The notes under the pieces: model-generated | Databases searched by the model: none | The model's input: the letters and a program-made list of their open reading frames with translations, nothing else | What the model was told of the DNA's origin: nothing | NCBI GenBank assembly: GCA_017517985.1 | Contig: JAFWWX010000122.1 | Location: 1 to 34,195, forward strand | Origin: Clostridia bacterium | GTDB lineage: Bacteria > Bacillota_A > Clostridia > Oscillospirales > CAG-382 | DNA: 34,195 nt | Reading direction: 5' to 3' | Program-made: the position numbers and the translations under genes | Shown: piece by piece, positions 7,447 to 17,123 of the stretch | Numbering within the stretch: the first letter of the stretch is position 1 | Layout of the letters: the number at the start of each line of letters is the position of its first letter

Positions 7447-9156
7447 ATGGGTAAGAAGAATTATCCTTTGTATGAAACAACAGTTTTTGAGAATTTCAGA
7501 GTAATGACTGAAAATGCAGCAGCAAAATTTCCGAATAAAATAGCTATCTCCTACAGAAAGAATCCCAAAGACAAAGAAGCAATAGATGTTACATATACAC
7601 AGATGAAAGAGGACATTCGCAATTTCGGCACAAAGGCAATTGAAATGGGACTTCGTGAAAAGCACGTTGCAATTGTCGGCGAGGCTACATATATGTGGGT
7701 GGTTGCTTTCTTCGGACTTATGTCAATAGGTTCTGTTACAATTCCGATAGACAAGGAGCTTCCGGCATCTGAAATTGCTGATATACTCAGAGTATCCGAA
7801 AGTTCTGCGGTATTCTATGGCAGAACAGCTGCGGAAAAGATTCAGGAGCAGAAAGATGAGATTCCGGGAGTATCAACCTTTGTTGCAATGACAGGTGAGA
7901 TCATTGACGGAGCAGTATCCATTGAATCTATGATAGAAGACGGTAAAAAGCTCTTTGAGGCCGGTGATAACTCTTTCTATGACTACGAAATAGATACAGA
8001 AAAGTGTGCTTCCATTGTATTTACATCCGGAACCACCGGAAAGGGTAAGGGCGTTATGCTCTCCCAAAAGAATATCGTTTCTGATATGACACAGGGTATG
8101 TATAACTTTGCAATTACTCCCAAGACAATGATGGTACTTCCTCCGCATCATACCTTTGGTTCAACAGTAAATCTTGTGGGACATCTTGCGCAAGGCTGTA
8201 CTGTATATATTTCTTCGGGTCTGTTGCAGATACTTAACGAACTTAAGGAGCAAAAGCCCTCACATCTTGTACTTGTACCTCTCTTTGTTGAAACATTCTA
8301 CAAGAGAATCTGGTCGGCAGCAGAAAAGCAGGGGAAGGCAGGACTACTTCGTACACTTATGAAGGTGTCAAACGCGCTTCGTAAAGTTGGTATTGACCTT
8401 AGAAAGACCCTATTTAAGAGCGTCACTTCAAACTTTGGCGGTAAACTTGAGATGATTATTTCCGGTGGTGCAGCGCTCAACCAGGATATTATAGATACCT
8501 TTGATGCAATCGGCATTACTATTCTTAACGGATACGGAATTACCGAATGTGCTCCCCTTATTTCCTGCAACAGAAACAAGCTGCAGAAAAAGGGAAGTGT
8601 GGGTACACCCATTATCGGTGAACAGGTGAAAATTCTTGACCCTGATGAAAACGGAGAGGGCGAAATCTGTGTAAAGGGACCTAATGTAATGCTTGGCTAC
8701 TTCAAGAACGAAGAAGCAACAAAGGCTGCATTTACCGACGACGGATTCTTCAAGACCGGTGACTATGGTAAGCTTGACAGCGAAGGCTGGATTTATATTA
8801 CCGGAAGACTTAAGAATCTTATAATATTCTCCAACGGAAAAAATGTATACCCTGAAGAAATTGAAACAGAGATTTCAAGAATTGAGGGAGTTTCCGAAGC
8901 GGTAGTATACGCAGGCGAATCAAAGAAAGACCCAACACGCGAGGTAATCGTAGCTGAAATATTCCCCGACGAGGAAGTTATGGAAAGACGCGGAATTACG
9001 GATGTTCAGAAGTATTTCGATGATGAAATAACAAAGATTAACGAAAGAACCGTTGATTATAAGGCCGTAGGAATAGTTAAAATTCGTAAAGAGGAATTTC
9101 CAAAAAATACCTCAAAGAAGATTAAGAGATTTGAAATAGACAAGAGTATTGACTAA
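7447..9156 (+). CDS. AMP-binding acyl-adenylate ligase (long-chain acyl-CoA/ACP synthetase family), copy 2
   Basis: This 569-residue enzyme is paralogous to the ligase at 5060-6712. Motifs: FTSGTTGKGKG, NGYGITECAPL, KTGDYG, RLKNLIIFSNGKNVYPEEIE, and the terminal K-N-T-S-K-K-I-K-R with the catalytic lysine. The two copies share the stretch F-G-G-[NK]-L-x-x-I-x-x-G-G-A before the GYGITEC motif, and the opening FSSIREM / FENFRVM region. An identical GAAAGGAAG ribosome binding site stands before both ATGs. The substrate cannot be read from sequence; medium or long-chain fatty acids are the usual substrates of the family. The gene follows queT by 62 bases and ends in a strong hairpin. Confidence 0.9.
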   Translation: MGKKNYPLYETTVFENFRVMTENAAAKFPNKIAISYRKNPKDKEAIDVTYTQMKEDIRNFGTKAIEMGLREKHVAIVGEATYMWVVAFFGLMSIGSVTIPIDKELPASEIADILRVSESSAVFYGRTAAEKIQEQKDEIPGVSTFVAMTGEIIDGAVSIESMIEDGKKLFEAGDNSFYDYEIDTEKCASIVFTSGTTGKGKGVMLSQKNIVSDMTQGMYNFAITPKTMMVLPPHHTFGSTVNLVGHLAQGCTVYISSGLLQILNELKEQKPSHLVLVPLFVETFYKRIWSAAEKQGKAGLLRTLMKVSNALRKVGIDLRKTLFKSVTSNFGGKLEMIISGGAALNQDIIDTFDAIGITILNGYGITECAPLISCNRNKLQKKGSVGTPIIGEQVKILDPDENGEGEICVKGPNVMLGYFKNEEATKAAFTDDGFFKTGDYGKLDSEGWIYITGRLKNLIIFSNGKNVYPEEIETEISRIEGVSEAVVYAGESKKDPTREVIVAEIFPDEEVMERRGITDVQKYFDDEITKINERTVDYKAVGIVKIRKEEFPKNTSKKIKRFEIDKSID

Positions 9157-9172
9157 ATAAAAGATTAAAAAG

Positions 9173-9203
9173 GGGACTGTAGAAAAACATTTTCTACAGT
9201 CCC
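9173..9203. terminator. Bidirectional terminator between ligase 2 and thiN
   Basis: A perfect 14-bp stem GGGACTGTAGAAAA / TTTTCTACAGTCCC with a 3-base loop. The plus-strand tail is GAATTTATATTT. On the minus strand the hairpin is followed by CTTTTTAATCTTTT, so it also serves the leftward operon. Confidence 0.85.
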
Positions 9204-9231
9204 GAATTTATATTTACGAATAGTAATAATA

Positions 9232-9262
9232 AAACGGAGTAGATGCAATATCAACTCCGTTT
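9232..9262 (-). terminator. Terminator of the leftward housekeeping operon
   Basis: A 9-bp stem AAACGGAGT / ACTCCGTTT lies 8 bases after the thiN stop. On the minus strand it is followed by TTATTATTACT. It works in tandem with the convergent hairpin at 9173-9203. Confidence 0.75.
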
Positions 9263-9270
9263 ATAAGCTT

Positions 9271-9930
9271 TTAATCAGAACAAAGTATAAAGAAAAACTT
9301 TCCTTTTTCAACATTTATAGTGCATATATCAGCTGTTATTTCATTTGAAACAGTTATAGGCAAATCCCTGTCAACAACAGCATTTTTAAGTGTATACTTT
9401 GCACCGGTAATGCTCACGCCCAAAAGGTCTGAACCATCCGGGAGTATGGAGAAATATTTGAACTTGCTGTCGTTTTCTACCGTATACTTGCCGCATTTAC
9501 AGTAGAAAATTTTGTTTTTTCCGTCGTTTATGGAAATCTCAATTCCCTTGTCGGAATATCTTCTCAAAAGTGCTAAATTTGCAAGATAGTGGTCGGCTCT
9601 GTTGCCGGTACCACCAACAACTTCAATGTCTGTGTAGCCCTTGTTTATAGCAACATCAACTGCAAGTTGTGTGTCGGTGTAGTCCTTTTCCTTGGGGTAC
9701 TGCATAAATTCAGCGTTTGGAAATAATCCTATGGCATTTTTTCTGTCAAAGGAATCCATATCTCCGAGAAGAAGATTTGGTAGAATATGAAAACCTTTGT
9801 CGCAAAGCCTTTTTATTTGTGCGCAACCTGAATCTGCCGCAATAATATATGATGCGTCAAAATCACACTTGTCAAAGCCATCGCAAAAAACATCTGCACC
9901 GCCGGTAAATATAATACATTTCTCTTTCAT
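9271..9930 (-). CDS. thiN: Thiamine pyrophosphokinase
   Basis: This 219-residue enzyme transfers pyrophosphate from ATP to thiamine to give thiamine diphosphate. Family motifs are all present: AADSG near residue 33, L-L-G-D-M-D-S near 56, DYTDTQLA near 84, and GGTGNRADHYLANL near 102, which forms the active site. The C-terminal half is the thiamine-binding beta-sandwich. It starts 9 bases after rsgA, with a poor ribosome binding site (GGAG is 17 bases away), so translational coupling to rsgA is likely. In Bacillus subtilis rpe sits between rsgA and thiN; here rpe is absent. The gene is last in the operon. Confidence 0.93.
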   Translation of the reverse strand: MKEKCIIFTGGADVFCDGFDKCDFDASYIIAADSGCAQIKRLCDKGFHILPNLLLGDMDSFDRKNAIGLFPNAEFMQYPKEKDYTDTQLAVDVAINKGYTDIEVVGGTGNRADHYLANLALLRRYSDKGIEISINDGKNKIFYCKCGKYTVENDSKFKYFSILPDGSDLLGVSITGAKYTLKNAVVDRDLPITVSNEITADICTINVEKGKFFFILCSD

Positions 9931-9939
9931 TTTAATAAA

Positions 9940-10890
9940 TCAATTACTCCAGGGTTTTATTGCCGAAATCTCATTATACAGCCGTATAAAGCTTTCGTGC
10001 CTTGATACTGGGATAGTTCCGTTTTCCACAGCTCGTCTGACCGAGCATACATCACTGCCTTCACCTGTGTGTGTACAGTCTTTGTAAGTACATTCGTTGG
10101 AATTATTGTATATTTCAGGGAAAGCCTCAAGGAGATGCTCCTTCGGGATAAGCTTTAGCTGTGCCACATCAAAGTTTGAAAAGCCGGGGGTGTCTGCAAT
10201 ATATGTAGGCTGAGCCCCCTCTGATTCAATATTATAAAGCTCTGTTGCGCGGGTGGTATGACGTCCTCGTGATATTTTTTTGCTGAGTCCTCCTGTTGTA
10301 AGAGAAAGACCGGGAAAAAGAATATTCATAAGGCTTGTTTTACCAACTCCTGACGCACCTGCAAAAAACGAGATTTTTCCTTTGATAAATTCCTTGATTT
10401 TCTGAATCGGCTCGCTGTCTTGTCTGCAGGTTGCAGCCGACAGAGAAACAGTTTCAAAGCCTGCTTTTGAATAGATTGCAACAAGCTCGTCTGCCGGAGC
10501 AATATCGCACTTATTAAACACAAATAGGACTTTAATATTGTTGTAGGTTGCAACAGCAGAAAGCTTGTCAAGCATATATATATCAGCTTTAGGGCTATCT
10601 GCACAGGCAGTAATAACAAGACAGTCGACATTTGCACAGGCAGGGCGGATAAGAAGATTTTTTCTTTCAAGTATATCTATTATAAACCCTTTGTCCTCGC
10701 CGATATATTCAAAAAGAACTCTGTCGCCGACTGACGGTGTGATTTTTTCGTGTCTAAAAGTGCCTTTGGCGTTAGCTGTAATACGCTTGTTCCGGTTGTC
10801 ATCAGGAATGACCGTATAAAGACCGCCAACGCCTTTAACTATTCTGCCCTGTAATATTGCATTGTTTTGTGACGTATTGATGTTATCCAT
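9940..10890 (-). CDS. rsgA: Small ribosomal subunit biogenesis GTPase RsgA
   Basis: This 316-residue circularly permuted GTPase helps late maturation of the 30S subunit. An N-terminal OB-fold is followed by motifs in permuted order: NKCD (G4, near residue 126), GASGVGKTS (G1, near 178), and DTPG (G3, near 234). A C-terminal zinc site follows, C-x4-C-x-H-x6-C (CTYKDCTHTGEGSDVC). All binding residues are present. It is in the same operon as prkC (55-base gap), as in most Firmicutes, where PrkC is known to phosphorylate this GTPase. Confidence 0.96.
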   Translation of the reverse strand: MDNINTSQNNAILQGRIVKGVGGLYTVIPDDNRNKRITANAKGTFRHEKITPSVGDRVLFEYIGEDKGFIIDILERKNLLIRPACANVDCLVITACADSPKADIYMLDKLSAVATYNNIKVLFVFNKCDIAPADELVAIYSKAGFETVSLSAATCRQDSEPIQKIKEFIKGKISFFAGASGVGKTSLMNILFPGLSLTTGGLSKKISRGRHTTRATELYNIESEGAQPTYIADTPGFSNFDVAQLKLIPKEHLLEAFPEIYNNSNECTYKDCTHTGEGSDVCSVRRAVENGTIPVSRHESFIRLYNEISAIKPWSN

Positions 10891-10945
10891 TAATTATTCC
10901 GTTTCTAAAAACTGATTTTGAGTAAGGTATATTATAATGTTGTAC

Positions 10946-13066
10946 TTATGCTGGTGTATCTGTGAGAGTATCTTCTGTAGGTGATGGGGAGGAAGGAGAG
11001 GCGTCGGATGCCGAAGAATTACCATTGGTAGGTGTATCATTTACTGTTTCTGAACCTGAGCTCTCAGTATTCGCGGAGTCCCCCTGCTCATCGGGGGAAG
11101 ACTGCTGACTGTTGTCAGTAACGGAAGATCCACCTTGCGTTGATGTGTTGTCAACATTTTCCGGTGGAGTATTCTCGGTAGTGCCTGTTTCTACAGCTTC
11201 AGGGGCAGGCTCACTGCCGTTACTAAGAATAAGACGAACTTTATCTTTGGTGGCAGAGACAGAGCTTCCGGGCTTTGGGGAGGTAGAAATTACAGTATTC
11301 TTTGCATATACATCGGAATACTCATAACTACGTTCGTTGTCTACAGTAATACCGTGACTCTGAAGTAGGCGTTCTGCTTCTCTGTAGCTTAGTCCTATAA
11401 TATCTTCAGGGATTTTTACTGTAACATCCTTTGGACCAAGGCTGACATACAGAGTTACTTCGTCTCCCTTTATCAGAGTAGTTCCGCTTACCGGCTCGGT
11501 TCTTATAACGTGATCGGAAATAACAGTGTCATTATATTCTGTTTTTATTTTTGCTTCAAGTCCAAGTCTTGAAAGTTCAAGACTTACATTGGAGGAATCA
11601 AAATGGGTGTAGTCTTTAAGCACAACTTCTGATGTGCCTGCCGATACTTCAATTGAAATTCCGACGCCTTTCGGATTCTTCTTTCTGGTTGAATCCGCAA
11701 GAGGCTCCTGAGACACGATGTACCCGATTGCAACATTGTCATTGGATACTTCTGTTACAGTTACATTAAAGCCCATATCAGACAGTGTCACATACAGATC
11801 ATCTGTATATTCCCTGCCAACGAGCGACGGTACAGTAAGGGTGTCATCGGCACTGTCACGGTGACTATTGGAGAACATACTGTTCATACCGAGTTTATTG
11901 TATGCGAGAACAGCAAAAAGAATCGCAACAGTAAAAAAGGCAAGTGTAACGCCAAGAATAATTGGGAACATAGATGAGCGTTGACCATCCGAATAATATT
12001 CGTCGTCTTCATTATTGGCATAGCTTTCGTTGGCTGTCTTTTTGCTTATAATACCGCCTTTTGTTTTATTATTACTGGAATTATTATTTCGTCTGTCTGC
12101 CACGTTTTCTGTATCGGAGGAAATTTCAGATGTAATAACCGTATTATTACCTGTATTCTGAAATGCGCCTGTTCCGGTTATGACATTTCCGTCTTTATCT
12201 TTTATGGGAGTTTCCTTAAATACCGCCACAGGATGCAGAAGCAGATATTCAAGAGCTTTTTTCATAGCACCTGCAGAGCCAAAACGTCTGTCAGGGCTTT
12301 TCATAATGGACTTTATAATAATCTGTTCAAGCCCTTTGGGGATGCTGTCGCATATTGTTGTAGGCATAGCAGGCTCGGAACTTACATGCATCATAGCCAC
12401 AGAAACAGAGCTCGCAGAAACAAAAGGAAGCTGACCTGTAACAAGCTCATAAAGCATTATTCCGGTAGAATAAATATCGGATTTTTCGCTGGATGCACTG
12501 CCGCTTGCTTGTTCTGGGCTAATATAGTTAACTGTACCGATAGCTTTGTCTGTGATTGTGAGGGATTTGCTGTCCGGAAGTTTTGCTATACCAAAATCGA
12601 TAACCTTAATGCTACCATCTTTCAGAAGCATAACATTTTCCGGCTTTATATCTCTGTGTATAATACCCTTTTCGTGGGCGTGAGAGAGGGCATTTAAAAC
12701 CTGCTTTATAAAGTGTACCGCTTCACGCCATTCAAGTCGTGTATTTTTGTCAAGATATTCCTTGAGAGTAATACCGTCAATATATTCCATAACAATATAT
12801 TTATCGGGACCGTCAAGGGAAACATCGTGAACGGATACTATATTGGGATGTGAGAGCATCGCTACAGCCTTTGCTTCGTTGGTAAAACGTTCGGTTGCAG
12901 TATTATCACTGTTGCTGTTAAGATTCAAAAGTTTAATTGTGACTTCTTTTGATTCAAGCTTATCAAGAGCTTTCATAACAACGGACATACCGCCCTCGCC
13001 GACAATTGCTTGGACTATGTATCGCTCTCCAAGGATTTTGCCGATTAAATTTTCACGATTATCCAT
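10946..13066 (-). CDS. prkC: Membrane Ser/Thr protein kinase with PASTA domains
   Basis: This 706-residue Hanks-type kinase has an N-terminal catalytic domain (about residues 14-270) with G-x-G-G-M-S loop, Lys45 (VTIKLL), HRDIKPEN, DFG (VIDFGIAKL) and the activation-lip sequence GTVNYISPEQA. A Ser/Asn-rich juxtamembrane linker leads to one membrane helix (FPIILGVTLAFFTVAILFAV). Three extracellular PASTA domains follow, beginning near LTVPSLVG, VVLKDYTHF and VTVKIPEDIIG. The tail is a long low-complexity Ser/Thr/Pro/Glu-rich segment of about 80 residues. PASTA domains sense peptidoglycan fragments, lipid II or growth state, and the kinase controls cell-wall and translation proteins. It is preceded by its phosphatase gene (34-base gap). 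Confidence 0.96.
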   Translation of the reverse strand: MDNRENLIGKILGERYIVQAIVGEGGMSVVMKALDKLESKEVTIKLLNLNSNSDNTATERFTNEAKAVAMLSHPNIVSVHDVSLDGPDKYIVMEYIDGITLKEYLDKNTRLEWREAVHFIKQVLNALSHAHEKGIIHRDIKPENVMLLKDGSIKVIDFGIAKLPDSKSLTITDKAIGTVNYISPEQASGSASSEKSDIYSTGIMLYELVTGQLPFVSASSVSVAMMHVSSEPAMPTTICDSIPKGLEQIIIKSIMKSPDRRFGSAGAMKKALEYLLLHPVAVFKETPIKDKDGNVITGTGAFQNTGNNTVITSEISSDTENVADRRNNNSSNNKTKGGIISKKTANESYANNEDDEYYSDGQRSSMFPIILGVTLAFFTVAILFAVLAYNKLGMNSMFSNSHRDSADDTLTVPSLVGREYTDDLYVTLSDMGFNVTVTEVSNDNVAIGYIVSQEPLADSTRKKNPKGVGISIEVSAGTSEVVLKDYTHFDSSNVSLELSRLGLEAKIKTEYNDTVISDHVIRTEPVSGTTLIKGDEVTLYVSLGPKDVTVKIPEDIIGLSYREAERLLQSHGITVDNERSYEYSDVYAKNTVISTSPKPGSSVSATKDKVRLILSNGSEPAPEAVETGTTENTPPENVDNTSTQGGSSVTDNSQQSSPDEQGDSANTESSGSETVNDTPTNGNSSASDASPSSPSPTEDTLTDTPA

Positions 13067-13100
13067 ATATAAATGTTCCTTTTCATCGGTAATAGTCAGA

Positions 13101-13874
13101 TTAGTTTTCGCTTGTAAACGGCAAGATTACAGAAGCCGTAATATTGTCAGGCCCCCCAGCATCGTTTGCGGCCTTTATAAGAAGGTCAACAGTATCACAA
13201 ATCGAAATCGACTGAGATAACAGATCTGCAATAGTATCAGACATGACAACATTTGAAAGTCCGTCACTACAAAGAAGAACAGTTTCCGGTATATCAAAGG
13301 AGAAAATATCAGGTTCAGCCACGGCATTTACACCGACAGCCTTAAGTATTACATTTTTCTCCGGATGACTTGCCGCATCCTTTTCTGTGATTTTTCCCTC
13401 GTCAACAAGAGTCTGAACATAGGAGTGGTCGTGAGACAGCTGGATAAGCTCACCTTTATATAGTCCGTATATTCTGCTGTCACCGATATTTACACCATAC
13501 ATAGCATCGTCAACGCAAAGAACAGCAACAAGTGTTGTTCCCATACCTTTGTACTCTGCACTTTGTACAGCAGTTGCAAGAACGGTTTTATTTGCAACTT
13601 TGACACCATCACGCAGTATTTTTTCAAAGGGAATATTTGAAGGATTTGACAAATCCTCATCAAATGCTTCAATCTGACGGGCGACATATTTTATAAAACA
13701 ATCGCAGGCAGAGGTGCTTGCAAGTTTTCCGCCTGCAACGCCTCCCATTCCGTCACAAACAACGGCAAGAAGTGCAGACTTGCCGATACATCTCAGTTTT
13801 ATTTCCTCAAAGCCAAAGGTGTCCTGGTTTTCCGAGCGGACAAGTCCACAATCGGTTTTTCCGTAGTATATCAT
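13101..13874 (-). CDS. stp: PP2C-type protein phosphatase (partner of PrkC)
   Basis: This metal-dependent Ser/Thr phosphatase has about 257 residues. Motifs: RSENQD near the N-terminus, VVCDGMGGVAGG (metal-binding Asp), GDSRIY, SHDHSYVQ, LLCSDGLSN and GPDNITA near the C-terminus. I chose the start MIYYGKT at 13874 because AAAGGAG stands 7 bases before it. The upstream ATG (13901) would add nine residues, covers the ribosome binding site and does not fit the family N-terminus. It reverses PrkC phosphorylation. Confidence 0.95.
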   Translation of the reverse strand: MIYYGKTDCGLVRSENQDTFGFEEIKLRCIGKSALLAVVCDGMGGVAGGKLASTSACDCFIKYVARQIEAFDEDLSNPSNIPFEKILRDGVKVANKTVLATAVQSAEYKGMGTTLVAVLCVDDAMYGVNIGDSRIYGLYKGELIQLSHDHSYVQTLVDEGKITEKDAASHPEKNVILKAVGVNAVAEPDIFSFDIPETVLLCSDGLSNVVMSDTIADLLSQSISICDTVDLLIKAANDAGGPDNITASVILPFTSEN

Positions 13875-13932
13875 TTGCTGTCTCCTTTCCGAAGCATACA
13901 TAGCTTCGATTGAAGGTTAAAGATAGTTTGCA

Positions 13933-14997
13933 TTATATGTTTGTGTTCGTATCCTCGTCACGCCTTAACTGACCGCAGGATGCGTTTATATCTGAACCAA
14001 GTCTTCTTCTGACTGTGGTTGTAATTCCATTTTTTTCAAGTGTTCTGACAAAGCATTCAATGGCTTTTGTACTGCTTTTTTTGTACTCACGTTCTTTGAC
14101 ATCGTTAAGGGGAATAAGATTTACGTGACAGAGCATCCCTGAAAGTAAGCCGGACAGGTTTTTTGCACATTCAGTGCTATCATTGACCCCGTCTATCATC
14201 GCATATTCAAAGGAAATACGCCTTCCTGTAACGCCAATATAGTCCTTGCAGGCTTTTATAAGCTGGTCTATATTCCACTTTCTTGCCACAGGCATAATAC
14301 TTTCACGGTATTGCTGAGTTGGTGCGTGTAGAGATATTGAAAGGGTTATCGGAAGGTTTTCTTCTGCAAGACGGTAAATGCCGGGAACAATACCACAGGT
14401 TGACAGGGAAATATGTCTGTAACCTATGTTTATTCCGTCAGGGTGGTTTACAAGTCTTAAAAACTTAATTGAATTGTCGTAGTTGTCAAGAGGCTCGCCA
14501 ATACCCATCATAACAATATTGGATATTCTCTCACCGGTATCATTTTGTGCTGCAAGTATCTGACCGATCATTTCCGAGGGGGTAAGATGCCTTGAGAGCC
14601 CTGCAAGGGTGGAGGCACAGAAGGAGCATCCCATCCGGCATCCTGCCTGCGTTGATATACATATAGTGTTTCCGTGTTTATAACGCATAAAAACACTTTC
14701 TATTTTCTCACCGTCAAAAAGTTCAAAAAGGTACTTTATTGTACCGTCAAGCTTTGAGACAAATTTTTTGTGTATTTTAGGCAGAGCTATGTAGCAGTTC
14801 TCCGAGAGAGCCACCCTTTGTCTTGATGAAATGTTTGACATTTCGGAGAAGTCCGAAATGCCCTTCATAAGCCAGGAAAAAATCTGCTTTGCACGGAATT
14901 TTTCAAATTTTACACCGGATTTTTCTGACAGTACTTCAAGATAGTCGGTAAGCTCCGGTAAATCTAGACTTGCTATATCTTTTTTTTCGGTATTCAA
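13933..14997 (-). CDS. rlmN: Dual-specificity RNA methyltransferase RlmN (radical SAM)
   Basis: This 354-residue enzyme methylates C2 of A2503 in 23S rRNA and A37 of some tRNAs. The radical-SAM cluster motif is CRMGCSFC (near residue 119). The GIGEP-type SAM motif reads [10 protein letters not shown], and the C-terminal catalytic Cys lies in NASCGQLR. The start codon is TTG at 14997, with GAGG six bases upstream. It lies 19 bases after rsmB, in the conserved rsmB-rlmN-stp-prkC order. Confidence 0.96.
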   Translation of the reverse strand: MNTEKKDIASLDLPELTDYLEVLSEKSGVKFEKFRAKQIFSWLMKGISDFSEMSNISSRQRVALSENCYIALPKIHKKFVSKLDGTIKYLFELFDGEKIESVFMRYKHGNTICISTQAGCRMGCSFCASTLAGLSRHLTPSEMIGQILAAQNDTGERISNIVMMGIGEPLDNYDNSIKFLRLVNHPDGINIGYRHISLSTCGIVPGIYRLAEENLPITLSISLHAPTQQYRESIMPVARKWNIDQLIKACKDYIGVTGRRISFEYAMIDGVNDSTECAKNLSGLLSGMLCHVNLIPLNDVKEREYKKSSTKAIECFVRTLEKNGITTTVRRRLGSDINASCGQLRRDEDTNTNI

Positions 14998-15016
14998 ATT
15001 TATACCTCGTAAAAAT

Positions 15017-16339
15017 TTATCGAATTTTGTCTTTAACTATTTTTGCGGTAAAGAAACCGTCTGTGTTGTGTTTTTGCGGGAAGAAGGTGATATATCCGCA
15101 ATCCTCGCCGAATAAACCGGTGCTTTCAAGATGATAACCGGGATTTTCAGAGAGAAACTTTTTTACAATATCCTCGTTTTCCGCTTTTCTGAGTGTACAG
15201 GTGGAGTAAATGAGAACGGCACCCGGTTTTAAGTATTTTGCCGACTCGCACAGTATATCATACTGAACTTCTGGCAGATTCTCAATCTCAGCCTTGTCTT
15301 TGTAGCGTATATCCGGTTTTTTAGCGATAACTCCAAGACCTGAGCAGGGGACATCGCATATTACATAGTCTGCCTTCCCAAACAGCTCATCTTTGGCATT
15401 TCTTGCATCTCTTGCTTCTGTTTTTATATTTGTAAGTCCAAGTCGCTCAGCGCCGCTGTCAATTAGTTTGATTCTATTTTTGTGAAGGTCAAAAGAGTAA
15501 ACAATTCCTTTGTTACCAAGGGTAATTGCTGCAGAAAAGGTTTTGCCACCGGGACAGGCACAAACATCTGTGATAACCGTATTTTCGTCTATATCTTTTA
15601 TCAGCGACGTACAAAGCTGTGATGCCTCATCCTGAACATAAAATAACCCCTCTGAAAATCCGTAAAGCTCAGATACCGGAAAACTTCCGTCAAGCTTTAT
15701 TCCGAAATTTGAATTTTCTGTTTTCGATGCGTGATTTCCAAGAGCTGAAAGCAGACTTTCAACAGAAGTTTTTGTTGTGTTTACTCTCAGGGTTACCGAC
15801 TGCTTTATTGAAGAAATGTATGCTGCAAATTCAAAGGCTGTTTTTTCTCCGTAATCGTCAGAAAGGGAATCAATAATCCACAAAGGAATACTCGTTGCTA
15901 CGGAAACTGCCTTTCTTCCGCCTTCCTTTTCAATAAGTGACGGTATTTTTTCTTTACTGCGGACAATGCTTCTCAGCACACCGTTTACATAGCCACACTG
16001 ATTTTCGCTGTGTGCTGTGGATCTGCATATAGCAACCGCTTCGTTACATGCTGCACTATCTGGAACTCTGTCCATAAATAATATCTGATATACAGCGGTT
16101 CTTAAAATGCACAGAATAATCGGGTCTATCTTTGAGTATTCAATTTTTGAAAATTTGGTTATTACAAAATCAAGGGTCAGAAGTCTTTCGGTTGTACCAT
16201 AGAGCAGAGCTGTAAAAAAGCTCTTGTCAAGGCCCTCAAATTTGTATTTTTTTATCATGCTGTCAACCTCAAGATTTGTAAACCTACCGTTTTTTATGCA
16301 GGAATTGAGTGACAGAGCTGCTGCTTTTCTTGGATTCAA
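15017..16339 (-). CDS. rsmB: 16S rRNA (cytosine-C5)-methyltransferase RsmB
   Basis: This 440-residue protein has an N-terminal NusB-like RNA-binding domain (about 1-135) and a C-terminal Rossmann methyltransferase that makes m5C967 in 16S rRNA. Motifs: [13 protein letters not shown] (SAM site, near residue 241), [10 protein letters not shown] (with the release cysteine) and IYSTCTL (catalytic cysteine). The start codon is TTG at 16339, with GAGAGG nine bases upstream, the first of two consecutive TTG starts in the operon. Confidence 0.95.
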   Translation of the reverse strand: MNPRKAAALSLNSCIKNGRFTNLEVDSMIKKYKFEGLDKSFFTALLYGTTERLLTLDFVITKFSKIEYSKIDPIILCILRTAVYQILFMDRVPDSAACNEAVAICRSTAHSENQCGYVNGVLRSIVRSKEKIPSLIEKEGGRKAVSVATSIPLWIIDSLSDDYGEKTAFEFAAYISSIKQSVTLRVNTTKTSVESLLSALGNHASKTENSNFGIKLDGSFPVSELYGFSEGLFYVQDEASQLCTSLIKDIDENTVITDVCACPGGKTFSAAITLGNKGIVYSFDLHKNRIKLIDSGAERLGLTNIKTEARDARNAKDELFGKADYVICDVPCSGLGVIAKKPDIRYKDKAEIENLPEVQYDILCESAKYLKPGAVLIYSTCTLRKAENEDIVKKFLSENPGYHLESTGLFGEDCGYITFFPQKHNTDGFFTAKIVKDKIR

Positions 16340-16363
16340 GGTTATTATCCTCTCAAAATATAT

Positions 16364-17065
16364 TTAGTCTCTGCGTCTTGAAACAATAAGGAGTAGTCTC
16401 AGGAATTGAAGTGATGACGCCGCAAAGGCAGCAACATAAGTCATTGCTGCAGCAGAAAGAACTTTTCTAGATGCGGAAATCTGTTCATTTGTCAGAGTGC
16501 TGTAATCGGAAAGAAGTGAAATTGCTCTTCTTGAGGCATTAAATTCAACTGGAAGAGTCACAAACTGAAAAAATGCGAGAAGACCATAGCCTACAACACC
16601 AGCAAGAGCAAGGTTATAGGAGTTTATCAGAAGTCCTATAAGAATAAGAGGCATAGCAAGCATTGAGCCAAAATTACAAACCGGAACAATTGCAGTACGA
16701 AGTTTTATCGGTGCATAGTGCGTTGCGTACTGAACTGCGTGGCCTGCCTCGTGTGCAGCAACACCGACAGCCGAAACAGTGTACTTGTCGTAAACCGGCT
16801 CGGAAAGTCGTATTACATTTGCTTTAGGGTCGTAGTGGTCTGTAAGGCTTCCTGAAATTCTTTCTATTTTAACATCGTAAAGCCCATTTTTGTCAAGGAT
16901 TAGTCTTGCGGCATCGTAGCCAGTCATTGAAGATTGAAGTTTGGAGTTCTTTTTAAAGGTTGACGATACGTGCGACTGCGCCCATATTGAGAATATCATT
17001 ACAGCAATTATCATCAGATATAAAAATGTGTCAGCTGAGCCTGAAGAATAAAAGTAAAAAGGCAT
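16364..17065 (-). CDS. Membrane zinc metallopeptidase, YugP family
   Basis: This 233-residue protein has an N-terminal membrane helix (FLYLMIIAVMIFSIWA) and the zinc protease motif VAAHEAGHAVQYA (HExxH) near residue 105. Two or three hydrophobic segments follow, including a helix pair near 125-175. This is the neutral zinc metallopeptidase family of B. subtilis YugP, whose substrates are unknown. A strong AAGGAGG ribosome binding site precedes it. It sits between fmt and rsmB, an extra gene compared with the B. subtilis cluster. Confidence 0.88.
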   Translation of the reverse strand: MPFYFYSSGSADTFLYLMIIAVMIFSIWAQSHVSSTFKKNSKLQSSMTGYDAARLILDKNGLYDVKIERISGSLTDHYDPKANVIRLSEPVYDKYTVSAVGVAAHEAGHAVQYATHYAPIKLRTAIVPVCNFGSMLAMPLILIGLLINSYNLALAGVVGYGLLAFFQFVTLPVEFNASRRAISLLSDYSTLTNEQISASRKVLSAAAMTYVAAFAASSLQFLRLLLIVSRRRD

Positions 17066-17123
17066 TATAATTCCTCCTTGTCTGGTTAGTATATTTATGA
17101 CCGTAAGGTCTTTTTTCTGCGTT

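Noticed and set aside
11981..12697. Open frame of over 230 codons opposite prkC
   Set aside because: Its composition mirrors the kinase codons (Cys/His/Phe rich) and it has no recognisable motif; prkC is certain.
17099..17116. GACC-GTAA-GGTC followed by TTTTTT between fmt and the zinc protease
   Set aside because: The 4-bp stem with T-run reads on the plus strand, where no gene is transcribed; too short to call a terminator.
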